Positions 41,653-50,814 of a stretch of 53,647 bases of DNA are shown here, in pieces. Position 1 is the stretch's first letter. Every line of letters starts with the position of its first letter. Under the pieces are notes generated by a model that did no database searches, had not been told where the DNA came from, and was given only the letters and a program-made list of their open reading frames with translations. A program made the position numbers and the translations under genes. The stretch is from the NCBI GenBank assembly GCA_017577365.1, contig PKRJ01000024.1:1-53647 (forward strand), given 5' to 3'. The stretch comes from Gammaproteobacteria bacterium (lineage in GTDB: Bacteria > Pseudomonadota > Gammaproteobacteria > Steroidobacterales > Rariloculaceae).

Positions 41653-42273
41653 ATGACGGAAATCGTTCGTTGCCCGTGGAGCGCGCACGGGGACCAGGAC
41701 ATGGTCGAGTATCACGACCGCGAGTGGGGCGTCCCCGTGCACGAGGATCGCGTGCATTTCGAGTTCCTCGTGCTCGAGGCCGCGCAGGCGGGCCTGAGCT
41801 GGCGCACGGTGCTCGGCAAGCGCGAAGGCTACCGCCGCGCGTTCGCGGATTTCGATCCCGCGCGCGTCGCGCGCTTCAATTCGCGGTCGGTCGAGAAGCT
41901 GCTTCGCGATCCGGGAATCGTTCGTAACCGGTTGAAGATCGAGTCGGCGATCGAGAACGCGAAGCGCTTCCTCGACGTTCAGGAAGAGTTCGGCAGCTTC
42001 GACGCCTACATCTGGCGCTTCGTCGACGGTCGACCGATCGTGAACGAGTGGCGGAAGCAATCGGACGTTCCCGCGACGAGCCGCGAATCCGATGCCCTCA
42101 GCAAGGATCTGAAGAAACGCGGCTTCAAGTTCGTCGGCTCGACGGTGGTATACGCTCACATGCAGGCGACCGGCCTCGTCAACGATCATCTCGTCGATTG
42201 TTTCCGCTACGAGCCGTGCTGCAAGCTCGCCGCGACGCGGGGCGCTTCGCGCAGGAAGTCGCCCCGCTCGTAG
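41653..42273 (+). CDS. tag: DNA-3-methyladenine glycosylase I
   Basis: 206 residues. Matches Tag throughout: RCPWSAHGDQDMVEYHDREW, LEAAQAGLSWRTVLGKREGY, SDALSKDLKKRGFKFVGSTV and YAHMQATGLVNDHLVDC. The zinc-binding Cys/His set (Cys7 at the N-terminus, the late H/C residues) is present. It removes 3-methyladenine from alkylated DNA. GGAGG eight bases upstream of ATG 41653 is an excellent ribosome-binding site. The C-terminus is extended by a short basic tail (GASRRKSPRS). Confidence 0.95.
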   Translation: MTEIVRCPWSAHGDQDMVEYHDREWGVPVHEDRVHFEFLVLEAAQAGLSWRTVLGKREGYRRAFADFDPARVARFNSRSVEKLLRDPGIVRNRLKIESAIENAKRFLDVQEEFGSFDAYIWRFVDGRPIVNEWRKQSDVPATSRESDALSKDLKKRGFKFVGSTVVYAHMQATGLVNDHLVDCFRYEPCCKLAATRGASRRKSPRS

Positions 42274-42312
42274 ACCCCGCCCGACGCGGAAACGTTCGCG
42301 CGGCGTGCCGCT

Positions 42313-45300
42313 TCAGGGCGACGTGATCTCGATGACCGTCAACGAGTACGGCTCGAGCTCCGGATAGTGCGAGATCGCGCCGAGATAGCGCGTCGCCGGC
42401 GCGAGCCCGCCCCACTCGAGCTCGAGCGCCGAGTGCTCGCCTTCCGTCACGTGAAGCGGGGCCGAGATATCGAGGTTGCCGACGTAGTCTTCGACGCCGA
42501 GCGACCACGCGAACAGGTTGTAGTGTGCGCCTCTGCCGCCGGCCGGGTCCGTGTCGAAGCCGTGCACGAGCACCGCGTAGAGCCCGGGCTCCGGAAACAC
42601 GAGATCGATGCGTTCCTCCGACGTGAATCCGCCGCTCTCGGCGACCTGCACGCAGTTGTTGTTCGGGCAGTGGAATAGATAGAGGTCCAGATCGTCTTCG
42701 CCGTCGGTCTCGTCGTCGAACAGCGCGAACCGCGCGAAGATCTGGTTCGGCGGCATCTCAATCGTGTGCGCCGTGACGCCCGAATCGAAGCGGAAGCTGA
42801 AACGGTTCGTCTCGTCCTCCTCGACGAAGCCCGGCTCGACCAGCGGCGCGCGGAGGCCGTGCACGCCGGCCGCGTACTCGCCCGTGTAGCCGAACGCGAT
42901 CGGCATCTCGAAGAAACCGGCGCCGCCCGTCAGATAGACGTCCTCGGGCGCGCGCAGCGTGACCGGGACGACCGCGATCGGCGACGCGACGCGTCTTTCG
43001 CCGTCCGTCCAGACGAGCTCGCCGAAGGTCCAAAGATCGCGCGGCGCGCCGAGGCGGTCGAACGTGACCGTGAACGACGCGGACTCGTTCGTCCCGAGCG
43101 ACAGCGTCGGCGGCTCGACGCGGATCTCGAGGCCGGGCGGCGCGGTGACCTCCGCGCGATACGTTCCCGGCGGACCGACGTTCGTGACGCGGCGCGTGAC
43201 GGTATCGCCGCTGATCAGGCGCGATACGCCGATGCTCGGCAGGTTGAGATCGCGCGGCTCGAGCGAGTAGCCGGCCGAGGCGAGCAGCTCGCAGTCTTCC
43301 TCCGGATACGGCGAGTAGCGCAGGCCGCAGAGGAACGCCGCGTGATCGAAGATATCGCTATCGTAGACGAGGCCCGGATCGATCGCGGCATTCGGCGCGA
43401 TGTGCCCGGCGCCGACCTCGAACGGATCCGCGAGGCTTTCTCCTCCGGGACGGACGACGTCGCGGGTCGCCGTCGTCATGAGCGCGGATTTGATCGCCGC
43501 CGGCGACCAGTCGGGATGCGCCTCCTTCAAGAGCGCGGCGACGCCGGCCGCTTCCGGCGCGGACATCGACGTCCCCGACATGTACTGAAAGAGCTCGCCG
43601 CGCAGCCCGTTCGCCGCGACGGGCGTATTGCCGCCGAGGATCTCGACGCCCGGTGCGGTGAGGTCGGGCTTCAGGAAATCGGCTTCGCTCAAGTTCGGTC
43701 CGCGTGAAGAGAAGTCGGCGACCACCTTGCCGCGCGCGTTCGACTCGAGCAGAAGGCCCGCGATGAGCCGCACTTCGACCTCGTCGCCCGCGACGACTCG
43801 GTCCGCGATCCGCTGGCCGTCGGCCGCCGTGATCATCACGGCCGGGATATCGACGCTGCCCCGCTCGCCGTGCATCGACACGAGCCCGTTGCCGTTGTCG
43901 TACACGACGGCCGCGACGGCCCCGGCCTCCTCGGCGTGACGGAGCTTGACGTCGAAGTCGCATTGACCGCGCTCGATCAGCGCGATCGCCCCTTCGAGAT
44001 CGTCCGCGTTTGCGATCGGCTCGCACGCATCGCGCACGCTGCCTTGGCCGCCCATCGGCGTCGTGTCGACGCCATCGTCGACGAGGACCACGGCCGCTTC
44101 GATCGCGCGGGTCGACGACAGCCTCGGCGTGAAGCCCGCCTCGCGCATCGGGATGCGGCGCGCGAGATCGGACGGCGCGGTGATCTCGATCGCCTCCTCG
44201 AAGCGCGTGCCGCCTTGCGTCGACGCGCCGACGGTCAGCACCCACGGCGCGCTCGACGGCGAGCCGATCGTCGCGTAGTCCGGTCCGTCGTTGCCCGCCG
44301 CGACGACGGTGAGAATGCCGGCATCGAACGCGTCGAGCAGCGCGAGATCGTCGGGCGCCGTGAGATCGGTCTCGAGGCTGCCCACCGAGTAGTTGATGAT
44401 GTCGACGCCGTCGGCGACCGCGTCGTCGATCGCGCGCGCGAGATCCGACGTCGCGCACGTCGCGCGCCGCTCGCCGGGCTTGAGCCAGCACGCCTTGTAG
44501 ACCGCGATGCGCGCGCGCGGCGCGATGCCGGCGACGCGACCGACGCGCGTGCCGAACAGGTGCGCGGCGGTCGAGTTGCCGGCGACGATCGTCGCGATGT
44601 GCGTGCCGTGGCCGTCGGCGTCGCGCGGCGAGACGAACTCGTTCGGGTCGAGATCGTGACGCGCGAGAAAGCCGTCGATGTAATAGCGCGCGCCGACGAT
44701 CTTGTTGTTGCACGAGCCCGCCGGAAAACCTTCGCCTTCCTGACAGATGCCGCTGAAGCCTTTCGGCGGGTCGTACTCGAGCGTCGTGCGCGGGCTCTTG
44801 CGGTGCGGCCGGCAGAGCCACAGGCCGAGCCACGACGCCGTCGCCCAACGGCTCTGGCAGACGCGCGGAACGTGACGCTCGACGTCGAGCAGCGAGGGAT
44901 GGTCCGGCGTGATGCCGCTGTCGATGAGGCCGATGACGATGTCCTCGCCCCGAAGCCCCAGGTCCGCGCGCAGGCCCCCGGACGGATTCTCGAGGCCGAG
45001 GAAGATCGCGCTGTGGAGCGTCGAGAGCTGCCGGTCCGTGTCCGGCCAGATGCGCTCGACGGCGCCGCTGCGAGCGAGCTCGGAGACCTGCTCGGCCGTG
45101 AGCTTCGCGGCGAAGCCGTTCATCGCGTAGCGGAAGCTGTAGATCTTGTTGCCGGCGGCGCCGACGCTCGCGAGCAGGCGGTCGTGCGTGACCTCGAGCG
45201 CCTCGGCGTAGCTCTTGACCGCGGGCAGCGACGCGCCGACCTTCACGCCCGGGGCCGATTTCACCGCCGCGAGCGCGGCGAGGCTCGTCTTGTACGCGGC

Positions 45301-45504
45301 GGCGGCGCCGGGCTGGCGGAGCTTGACGATGTACACCGAGTCCTCGCCCTTGACCGGGCGGACCGGTGCGCCGAGCGACAGCGGCGAGTCCGGATTCGCC
45401 GGAGCGAGCGTTTGTGCCGCCGCCGGTTGGTGAAAAGCCGCGCCGATCAGCGCGGCGACGCCCAGGCCGATCGTGCGAACGCTGTGACGAAACGACTGCC
45501 GCAT
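42313..45504 (-). CDS. Secreted subtilisin-family serine protease with I9 propeptide and PA domain
   Basis: 1,063 residues. Signal peptide 1-30 (cleavage after AAA) and an inhibitor I9-type propeptide about 55-160 (DSVYIVKLRQPGAAAAYKTS). The S8 catalytic triad is Asp195 (GLIDSGITPDHPS), His299 (DGHGTHIATIVAGN) and Ser646 (SGTSMSAPEAAGVAALL). A protease-associated domain is inserted at about 490-580 (ERGQCDFDVKLRHAEEAGAV), as in plant-type/cucumisin subtilases. After the catalytic domain comes an Fn3-like module (TRRVTNVGPPGTYRAEV...VEPPTLSLG), then a beta-rich C-terminal region resembling pre-peptidase domains (DGEDDLDLYLFHCPNNNCV). No sorting tail is visible. Expected to be secreted. It is alone, convergent with tag, and preceded by a repeat element. 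Confidence 0.9.
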   Translation of the reverse strand: MRQSFRHSVRTIGLGVAALIGAAFHQPAAAQTLAPANPDSPLSLGAPVRPVKGEDSVYIVKLRQPGAAAAYKTSLAALAAVKSAPGVKVGASLPAVKSYAEALEVTHDRLLASVGAAGNKIYSFRYAMNGFAAKLTAEQVSELARSGAVERIWPDTDRQLSTLHSAIFLGLENPSGGLRADLGLRGEDIVIGLIDSGITPDHPSLLDVERHVPRVCQSRWATASWLGLWLCRPHRKSPRTTLEYDPPKGFSGICQEGEGFPAGSCNNKIVGARYYIDGFLARHDLDPNEFVSPRDADGHGTHIATIVAGNSTAAHLFGTRVGRVAGIAPRARIAVYKACWLKPGERRATCATSDLARAIDDAVADGVDIINYSVGSLETDLTAPDDLALLDAFDAGILTVVAAGNDGPDYATIGSPSSAPWVLTVGASTQGGTRFEEAIEITAPSDLARRIPMREAGFTPRLSSTRAIEAAVVLVDDGVDTTPMGGQGSVRDACEPIANADDLEGAIALIERGQCDFDVKLRHAEEAGAVAAVVYDNGNGLVSMHGERGSVDIPAVMITAADGQRIADRVVAGDEVEVRLIAGLLLESNARGKVVADFSSRGPNLSEADFLKPDLTAPGVEILGGNTPVAANGLRGELFQYMSGTSMSAPEAAGVAALLKEAHPDWSPAAIKSALMTTATRDVVRPGGESLADPFEVGAGHIAPNAAIDPGLVYDSDIFDHAAFLCGLRYSPYPEEDCELLASAGYSLEPRDLNLPSIGVSRLISGDTVTRRVTNVGPPGTYRAEVTAPPGLEIRVEPPTLSLGTNESASFTVTFDRLGAPRDLWTFGELVWTDGERRVASPIAVVPVTLRAPEDVYLTGGAGFFEMPIAFGYTGEYAAGVHGLRAPLVEPGFVEEDETNRFSFRFDSGVTAHTIEMPPNQIFARFALFDDETDGEDDLDLYLFHCPNNNCVQVAESGGFTSEERIDLVFPEPGLYAVLVHGFDTDPAGGRGAHYNLFAWSLGVEDYVGNLDISAPLHVTEGEHSALELEWGGLAPATRYLGAISHYPELEPYSLTVIEITSP

Positions 45505-45684
45505 CCTGGGAGGTTGTCGCTTTCGAACGTTCGCGGAACTTAGCACAGCCGCCCGGCTTCCCCAACGGGCCCCGCGAGACCGTCCGCACAGGACGTCGAG
45601 CGGCAAGAAACTTAGAACCGCAAGCGATCCTACGCATCAAACGATCGGGTGGGGCTCGAATTGCGCGCGCGCGAGGAGCTCAAC

Positions 45685-45800
45685 GGACCGCGTGCGTCAT
45701 GCCTGCCTTGCCGGATCGTGAGCGCCAGGGATGGCGCGACCGAAGCGTACAGGGAAGTATTCACCGCGGTCCGGCAAGGCAGGCATGACGCACGCGGTCC
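45685..45800. repeat. Intergenic element with perfect 31-bp inverted repeats
   Basis: Arm 45685-45715 and arm 45770-45800 are exact inverted copies over 31 bases, separated by 54 bases. The spacer holds a hairpin (GCGCCA, loop GGGA, TGGCGC at 45722-45737) and ACCGAAGCGTACAGGGA. This lies in the 335-bp gap between the subtilisin and tsaC genes, and nothing else was recognised there. The core CCAGGGATGGCGC is reminiscent of dispersed intergenic repeats in GC-rich gammaproteobacteria and recurs in part in the hairpin at 11376-11397. No transposase is present; it could be a MITE/REP-type element or a bidirectional structure. Confidence 0.75.
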
Positions 45801-45839
45801 CCGCGGAGCCCCCAAACACCGGCGTTCGTGAAGCTCGAT

Positions 45840-46439
45840 TCAGCCGCGCAAGACGCGCCCGGTCATGCCGTCGCGGATCGTCGTCGGCGAGGCGAGGCCG
45901 CCGAGCGGTCCGGCGACGACATCGTCGATCGCCGCGCCGAGCGCGCGGCGGACCGCGAGCGCCGTGCGCAGCGGTGGTCGTCGGGTCAGGTTCGCGCTGG
46001 TCGAGACGAGCGCGCTGCGCGCGCGGAGGCACAGCGCGGCGGCGACGGGATGCGCCGTGAGCCTGACGGCGATCGAACGGCGTCCTCCGGTCAAGGCTTT
46101 CGGCACGGCGCGCCGCGCCGGCAGCACCCAGGTATGAGGGCCCGGCCAGCTCGCGAGGATCTCATCGCGCAGCGGGCTCGCGTCGAGGTCGGCGTAGCGT
46201 TCGATCTGCTCGAGCGTCGCGGCGACGAGCAGCAGCCCCTTGCGCCAGGAGCGGCGTTTGATCGCGAGAAGACGCGCGACGGCGCACGCATCGTCGGGGA
46301 GGCAGCCGAGGCCGTATACCGCCTCGGTCGGATACGCGACGACGCCGCCTTCGCGAATCGCGCGCGCGGCCCGCTCGACGCGGAGCCTCAACGAGAAAGG
46401 AAGCGGCGGGACTGCTGCGCTCAACGTTTCGGGCCCCAA
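45840..46439 (-). CDS. tsaC: Threonylcarbamoyl-AMP synthase (Sua5/YciO/YrdC family)
   Basis: 199 residues. Family signatures VVAYPTEAVYGLGCLPDD, LLAIKRRSWRKGLLLVAA, WPGPHTWVLPA, RRSIAVRLTAHPVA and ALVSTSANLTRRPP. It makes threonylcarbamoyl-AMP for the t6A modification of ANN-decoding tRNAs. No ATG fits; TTG at 46439 or 46424 are the candidates, both giving an N-terminus similar in length to E. coli TsaC. It follows topA by 43 bp on the same strand, the usual gammaproteobacterial neighbour order. Confidence 0.92.
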   Translation of the reverse strand: MGPETLSAAVPPLPFSLRLRVERAARAIREGGVVAYPTEAVYGLGCLPDDACAVARLLAIKRRSWRKGLLLVAATLEQIERYADLDASPLRDEILASWPGPHTWVLPARRAVPKALTGGRRSIAVRLTAHPVAAALCLRARSALVSTSANLTRRPPLRTALAVRRALGAAIDDVVAGPLGGLASPTTIRDGMTGRVLRG

Positions 46440-46482
46440 GACGCGCGCCGCCCGGCTCGCACGCGATCTTGCAAGAACGATG

Positions 46483-49041
46483 CTAATCGTTCGCGGCCGC
46501 GGCGCTGCTCGTTCGGCGCGACGTCGTCTTCGAGGACGTCTTCTTCGCCTTCTTCTTCGTCGTCTTCTTCGCGGGCGACTTGCCGGCCGTCTTGCGCTTC
46601 GCGGCGCTCCGATTCGGCGTCGCGGCGCCGTCCGCGCCTTCGATGCTCGATGCCGCCGTGCCGTCTGCGCTCGGCGCCGCGGCGGCCTTCTTCGACGCCT
46701 TCTTGCCGCGCGCGCGGCGCTCCGGGGCCGCGGCGAGCAGCGCCTCGCATTCCTCGAGCGTCAGCGAGCTCGGCTCGCGATCCTTCGGAATCTTCGCGTT
46801 CTTCGCGCCGTTCGTGACGTACGGGCCATAGCGTCCGTTCAGCACCTGAATCTCGGAGCCGTCGAACGTCTTGATGATGCGGTTCGCGTCCGCCTGCTTC
46901 TTCTCTTCGATCAGCTCGAGCGCGCGCTCGAGCGTGATCGTGTAGGGGTCGTCGTCGCCGCGCAGCGAGACGAACTTGTTGCCGTAGCGGATGTACGGGC
47001 CGAAACGGCCGATATTCGCCTGGACCGGCTCGCCGTCCGGCGTCGCGCCGAGGTCGCGCGGCAGCTTGAAGAGCTCGAGCGCTTCCTCGAGCGTGATCTC
47101 GTCCATCTTCTGGCCCGGACGAAGCCCGGCGAACTTCGGCTTCTCCTCGTCGTCCTTCGTGCCGATCTGCACGAAGGCGCCGTAACGGCCCATGCGCACG
47201 CTGACCGGCCGCCCGCTCTTCGGATCCGTGCCGAGCACGCGGGCCTGCGACGCCTGCTCGCGCGTCACGGACGTTTCCGTGCGCTCGACGAGATCGCGGA
47301 ACGGCTGCCAGAACTCCTCGAGCAGCGGCACCCATTCGCGCTCGCCGCGCGAGATCGCGTCGAGCGAATCCTCCATCCGCGCCGTGAACTCGTAGTCGAC
47401 GTACGGCCCGAAGTGCTCGGTGAGGAACCGGTTGACGACGCGGCCGACGTCGGTCGGCACGAAGCGCCGGTTCTCCATCTCGACGTATTCGCGATTGCGC
47501 AGCGTCGAGATGATCGTCGCGTACGTCGACGGCCGCCCGATGCCGTATTCCTCGAGCGCCTTGACGAGCGTCGCCTCGGAGTAGCGCGGCGGCGGCTCGG
47601 TGAAATGCTGCTCGCTGACGATGCGTCCGAGGACGAGGCGGTCGCCCTCGGCCACCGCGGGAAGAGCCATCTCCTGCTCCTCCGGCGCCGGTTTCGCGTC
47701 GTCGAGCCCTTCCTGGTAGACGCTGATGAAGCCCGGGCTCACGAGCACCGATCCGGTCGCGCGGAAAAGGATATCGCTGTCGGCGGGACCCGCCGCGAGG
47801 TCCACGGCGACCGTGTCGTAGACGGCCGGATTCATCTGCGACGCGACGGCGCGTTTCCAGATCAGCTCGTAGAGCCGGTACTGATCGTTGTCGAGATAGG
47901 GGCGTAGATCTTCCGGCAGACGCTCGGCGGACGTCGGGCGGATCGCCTCGTGGGCCTCCTGCGCGTTCTTCGCTTTCGTCGTGTAGCGTCGCGGTGCTTC
48001 CGGGAGATTCGCCGCACCGTAACGCTCGGCGATGACGCGGCGGATCTCGTCGAGCGCCTCGTTCGCGAGCGTGACCGAGTCGGTGCGCATGTACGTGATC
48101 AGACCGACGGAGCCCTCGCCGATGTCGACGCCCTCGTAGAGGCGCTGCGCGACCGTCATCGTTTTCTGCGCGCTGAAGCCGAGCTTACGCGACGCCTCCT
48201 GCTGCAGCGTCGACGTCGTGAACGGCGGGGCCGGATTGCGCCGGCGCTGCTTCTTCTCGATTGCGACGACGGTCAGGATGCCTTCGGCGCCCGCGGGGAC
48301 ACTCCCGAGGGAGGCGGCACGCGCCTTGATGCGGTTTTCCGCCTCACGCGTCGCGGCCTCGTTCGTGAACGTGAACTGCTCGACCTTCGCGCCTTCGTAG
48401 ACCGAGAGCCGCGCTCGGAATGCCTGCTCGGTATGCCGGACGTCGGCCTCGATCGTCCAGTACTCCTGCGGCTTGAACGCCGCGATCTCGTCCTCGCGCT
48501 CGACGATCAGCCGAAGCGCCGGGCTCTGCACGCGCCCCGCGGACAGCCCGCGGCGTACCTTCTTCCACAGGAGCGGCGACAGATTGAAGCCGACGAGATA
48601 GTCGAGCGCGCGGCGCGCCTGCTGGGCGTTGATCAGCTCCGGAGAGAGCTCGCGCGGGTTCTCGATCGCTTCGCGGATCGCGCGCTTCGTGACCTCGTGG
48701 AAGACGACCCGGTGCACGGGCTTCGAATCGAGGACCTTACGGTCCTTCAAGACCTCGTAGACGTGCCACGAGATCGCTTCGCCCTCGCGGTCCGGGTCCG
48801 TCGCGAGGTAGACCCTTTCCGCCTTCGCGACCGCCTTCGCGATCCGATCGACGTGCTTCTCGTTCTTGTCGATCAGCTGATACTTCATCGCGAACCCGTT
48901 GTCCGGATCCACGGCGCCTTCCTTCGGCACGAGATCGCGCACGTGGCCGTACGACGCGAGCACCTCGAAGTCCTTGCCGAGGTACTTCTCGATCGTGCGG
49001 GCTTTCGCCGGCGATTCGACGATGACGACGTTCTTGGCCAT
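46483..49041 (-). CDS. topA: DNA topoisomerase I
   Basis: 852 residues. TOPRIM domain (VIVESPAKARTIEKYLG; ATDPDREGEAISWH) and active-site Tyr317 (LITYMRTDSVT). After the core, instead of the three Cys4 zinc ribbons of E. coli TopA, there are Topo_C repeats without cysteines (VRMGRYGAFVQIGTKDD; ANIGRFGPYIRYGNKFVSL; VLNGRYGPYVTNGAKNAKIP). A very Lys-rich tail (SPAKKTTKKKAKKTSSK) ends the protein. This C-terminal type is known from actinobacteria and many other bacteria. It relaxes negative supercoils. ATG 49041 has only a weak ribosome-binding site. Confidence 0.95.
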   Translation of the reverse strand: MAKNVVIVESPAKARTIEKYLGKDFEVLASYGHVRDLVPKEGAVDPDNGFAMKYQLIDKNEKHVDRIAKAVAKAERVYLATDPDREGEAISWHVYEVLKDRKVLDSKPVHRVVFHEVTKRAIREAIENPRELSPELINAQQARRALDYLVGFNLSPLLWKKVRRGLSAGRVQSPALRLIVEREDEIAAFKPQEYWTIEADVRHTEQAFRARLSVYEGAKVEQFTFTNEAATREAENRIKARAASLGSVPAGAEGILTVVAIEKKQRRRNPAPPFTTSTLQQEASRKLGFSAQKTMTVAQRLYEGVDIGEGSVGLITYMRTDSVTLANEALDEIRRVIAERYGAANLPEAPRRYTTKAKNAQEAHEAIRPTSAERLPEDLRPYLDNDQYRLYELIWKRAVASQMNPAVYDTVAVDLAAGPADSDILFRATGSVLVSPGFISVYQEGLDDAKPAPEEQEMALPAVAEGDRLVLGRIVSEQHFTEPPPRYSEATLVKALEEYGIGRPSTYATIISTLRNREYVEMENRRFVPTDVGRVVNRFLTEHFGPYVDYEFTARMEDSLDAISRGEREWVPLLEEFWQPFRDLVERTETSVTREQASQARVLGTDPKSGRPVSVRMGRYGAFVQIGTKDDEEKPKFAGLRPGQKMDEITLEEALELFKLPRDLGATPDGEPVQANIGRFGPYIRYGNKFVSLRGDDDPYTITLERALELIEEKKQADANRIIKTFDGSEIQVLNGRYGPYVTNGAKNAKIPKDREPSSLTLEECEALLAAAPERRARGKKASKKAAAAPSADGTAASSIEGADGAATPNRSAAKRKTAGKSPAKKTTKKKAKKTSSKTTSRRTSSAAAAND

Positions 49042-49159
49042 GAGCGTTCAGTGCGGACGGCGGCCGGTGCCCGCGGACCCTATGCCGCGAAGCGGAGTCT
49101 CTCCGCCCGGCGGGGCGAAGAACGGAAAGGCGCGAGCGACGAGACGCTGGTCAGAAGGG

Positions 49160-49633
49160 TCAGTGGATCCAGCCTGGACCGTCCGCGAGAACGAGATCCT
49201 CCATATGCGCGTAGGCCTGTTCGTGGCCCGGTTGGCTGAACAGGACCATCATCACGACCCATTTGATCTGCTCGATATCGATTTCATCCGTGTCGAGGGC
49301 CAGTAGCCGGTCGATCACAAGCTCCCGTTGCGCGGGCGACAGGATGCCCAGCTGCTCGAGATGCAACAGATAGCCTCTCGCGGCCGTGTCGAGCCGGTCA
49401 AGCTCGACTGGATCGTAGATCCGGATCGCTGCGGAGCGGGGCGCGTCGCCGGCTGCCGCCTCCGCGGCATTCAGCCCGTCGAGCCAGTCGAGCGCCCGCT
49501 CGATCTCTTGTTCTCCGAACCCCGCCTGCTCGAGCTCCATCCTGAGCGCGCTGCGGCTCGGTTCCGGATCCCCCTCGCCGTCGGCGAAAGATTCGAACAG
49601 ATACATCAGCACGTCGAGAACGCTTTCCTTCAT
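49160..49633 (-). CDS. smg: Smg family protein (DUF494)
   Basis: 157 residues. Begins MKESVLDVLMYLFESFADGE and contains EIERALDWLDGLN, RGYLLHLEQLGILSPAQREL and IEQIKWVVMMVLFSQPG, the full Smg pattern. Its function is poorly defined; the gene sits between dprA and topA in most gammaproteobacteria. ATG 49633 has GAGGAG just upstream and overlaps the dprA stop by four bases (ATGA). Confidence 0.93.
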   Translation of the reverse strand: MKESVLDVLMYLFESFADGEGDPEPSRSALRMELEQAGFGEQEIERALDWLDGLNAAEAAAGDAPRSAAIRIYDPVELDRLDTAARGYLLHLEQLGILSPAQRELVIDRLLALDTDEIDIEQIKWVVMMVLFSQPGHEQAYAHMEDLVLADGPGWIH

Positions 49634-50748
49634 CGGCTCCTCGTCTGAACACGGCAATACCGGCCGCCGGGCAGCGCCTCAACGAGCCCTTCCAGTTCCA
49701 GCATCAGGAGCATGGAGGAAAGCTCCGCCGTCGTCAATCCGCAGCGGGCCTGGATCTCGCCGAACGAGGCAGGCTCAAAGCCCATAACATTCAATAAGTT
49801 ACGGTAGCTCTCGTCGGCCGTGAGCCCATTTTCGGCGGCTGCGTCGTCGCGACTTTCGGGGGGCGCGACGTCGAGCTCGAGCTGCCCGGCGAGCTCGACG
49901 AGCACGTCGGCGGCCTCCTCGACGAGCTTTGCGCCCTGCTTCAGCAGCGCGTGGCAGCCTTTCGCGAGCGGGTTGTGGATCGAGCCCGGGATCGCGAAGA
50001 CCTCGCGGCCGTACTCGGACGCGCAGCGGGCCGTCTGCAACGCGCCGCTGCGCCGTCCCGCCTCGACCACGAGCGTCCCGAGCGCGAGCCCGGCGATGAT
50101 CCGGTTGCGCTCGGGAAAGTGGTGGGGCAGAGGAGCGACGCCGGGAGGATATTCCGAGACGAGCAGGCCGGCTTCGGCGATCCGCGCGGCGAGCGCTTCG
50201 TGCTCGGCCGGATAGATCCTGTCGAGACCGTGCGCGAGGACGGCGATGGTCCCGCCGGGGCCGTCGAGCGCGCCGAGATGGCTCGCGGCATCGATGCCGA
50301 CCGCGAGCCCGCTCGTGATCGTCAGGCCCGAGCGGCTGAGATAGGCCGCGAATGCGCGCGCGGTCTCGCGCCCGCCGTGCGTCGCGTTACGGCTGCCGAC
50401 CATCGCGATCTGCGGCGTGGACAAGAGCTCGAGCCGCTCGCCGGCGGTCCACAGCGCAAGCGGCGGATCCGGGATCCGGGCGAGCCGCTCCGGATATTCC
50501 GGCGATCCCCAGACGACGAGCTTGCGGCCGGGCGACGCGAGCCAAGCTTCGAGGTGCTCGAGCGCGCCGGGCTCGGGATTCCGCAGGCGCGCAATGCCGG
50601 CAGCGTCGATGCCTCGCGCGACGAGCGTATGGTCGGGCAGGGCGAGCAACGCATCGGGCGTCGGCGGATCCGACGCAAAGAACGCGCGGCGCCAAGCGGC
50701 GCCGCTGCGTGCGGCATGGAGCACGCGGAGCCAGGCCGCGGAGATCAC
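49630..50748 (-). CDS. dprA: DNA-processing protein DprA
   Basis: 372 residues. Rossmann-type DprA core: MVGSRNATHGGRETARAFAA, SGLAVGIDAASHLGAL, AVLAHGLDRIYPAEHEAL, ERNRIIAGLALGTLVVEAG and FAIPGSIHNPLAKGCHALLK. A C-terminal winged-helix segment of DprA type follows (FGEIQARCGLTTAELSSMLL). It loads RecA on incoming single strands during transformation. GTG start at 50748. Its stop overlaps the smg start. The LysM gene upstream ends 66 bp away with a hairpin between. Confidence 0.95.
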   Translation of the reverse strand: MISAAWLRVLHAARSGAAWRRAFFASDPPTPDALLALPDHTLVARGIDAAGIARLRNPEPGALEHLEAWLASPGRKLVVWGSPEYPERLARIPDPPLALWTAGERLELLSTPQIAMVGSRNATHGGRETARAFAAYLSRSGLTITSGLAVGIDAASHLGALDGPGGTIAVLAHGLDRIYPAEHEALAARIAEAGLLVSEYPPGVAPLPHHFPERNRIIAGLALGTLVVEAGRRSGALQTARCASEYGREVFAIPGSIHNPLAKGCHALLKQGAKLVEEAADVLVELAGQLELDVAPPESRDDAAAENGLTADESYRNLLNVMGFEPASFGEIQARCGLTTAELSSMLLMLELEGLVEALPGGRYCRVQTRSR

Positions 50749-50778
50749 GCCGATGCGCCTGCGGGCGCGCGTCGGGAA

Positions 50779-50806
50779 GCCGGGCCGCGCCGGTTCGCGG
50801 CCCGGC
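50779..50806 (-). terminator. Hairpin between the LysM gene and dprA
   Basis: An 11-bp perfect stem (GCCGGGCCGCG at 50779-50789, CGCGGCCCGGC at 50796-50806) with a six-base loop, starting nine bases after the LysM stop on the minus strand. Only a short T run (TTCCC) follows, so it may attenuate rather than stop transcription into dprA. Confidence 0.5.
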
Positions 50807-50814
50807 GGGCGAGC

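Noticed and set aside
43870..45543. Plus-strand 557-codon frame opposite the subtilisin
   Set aside because: Arg/Asp/Ala-rich shadow; the minus strand carries the complete catalytic triad.
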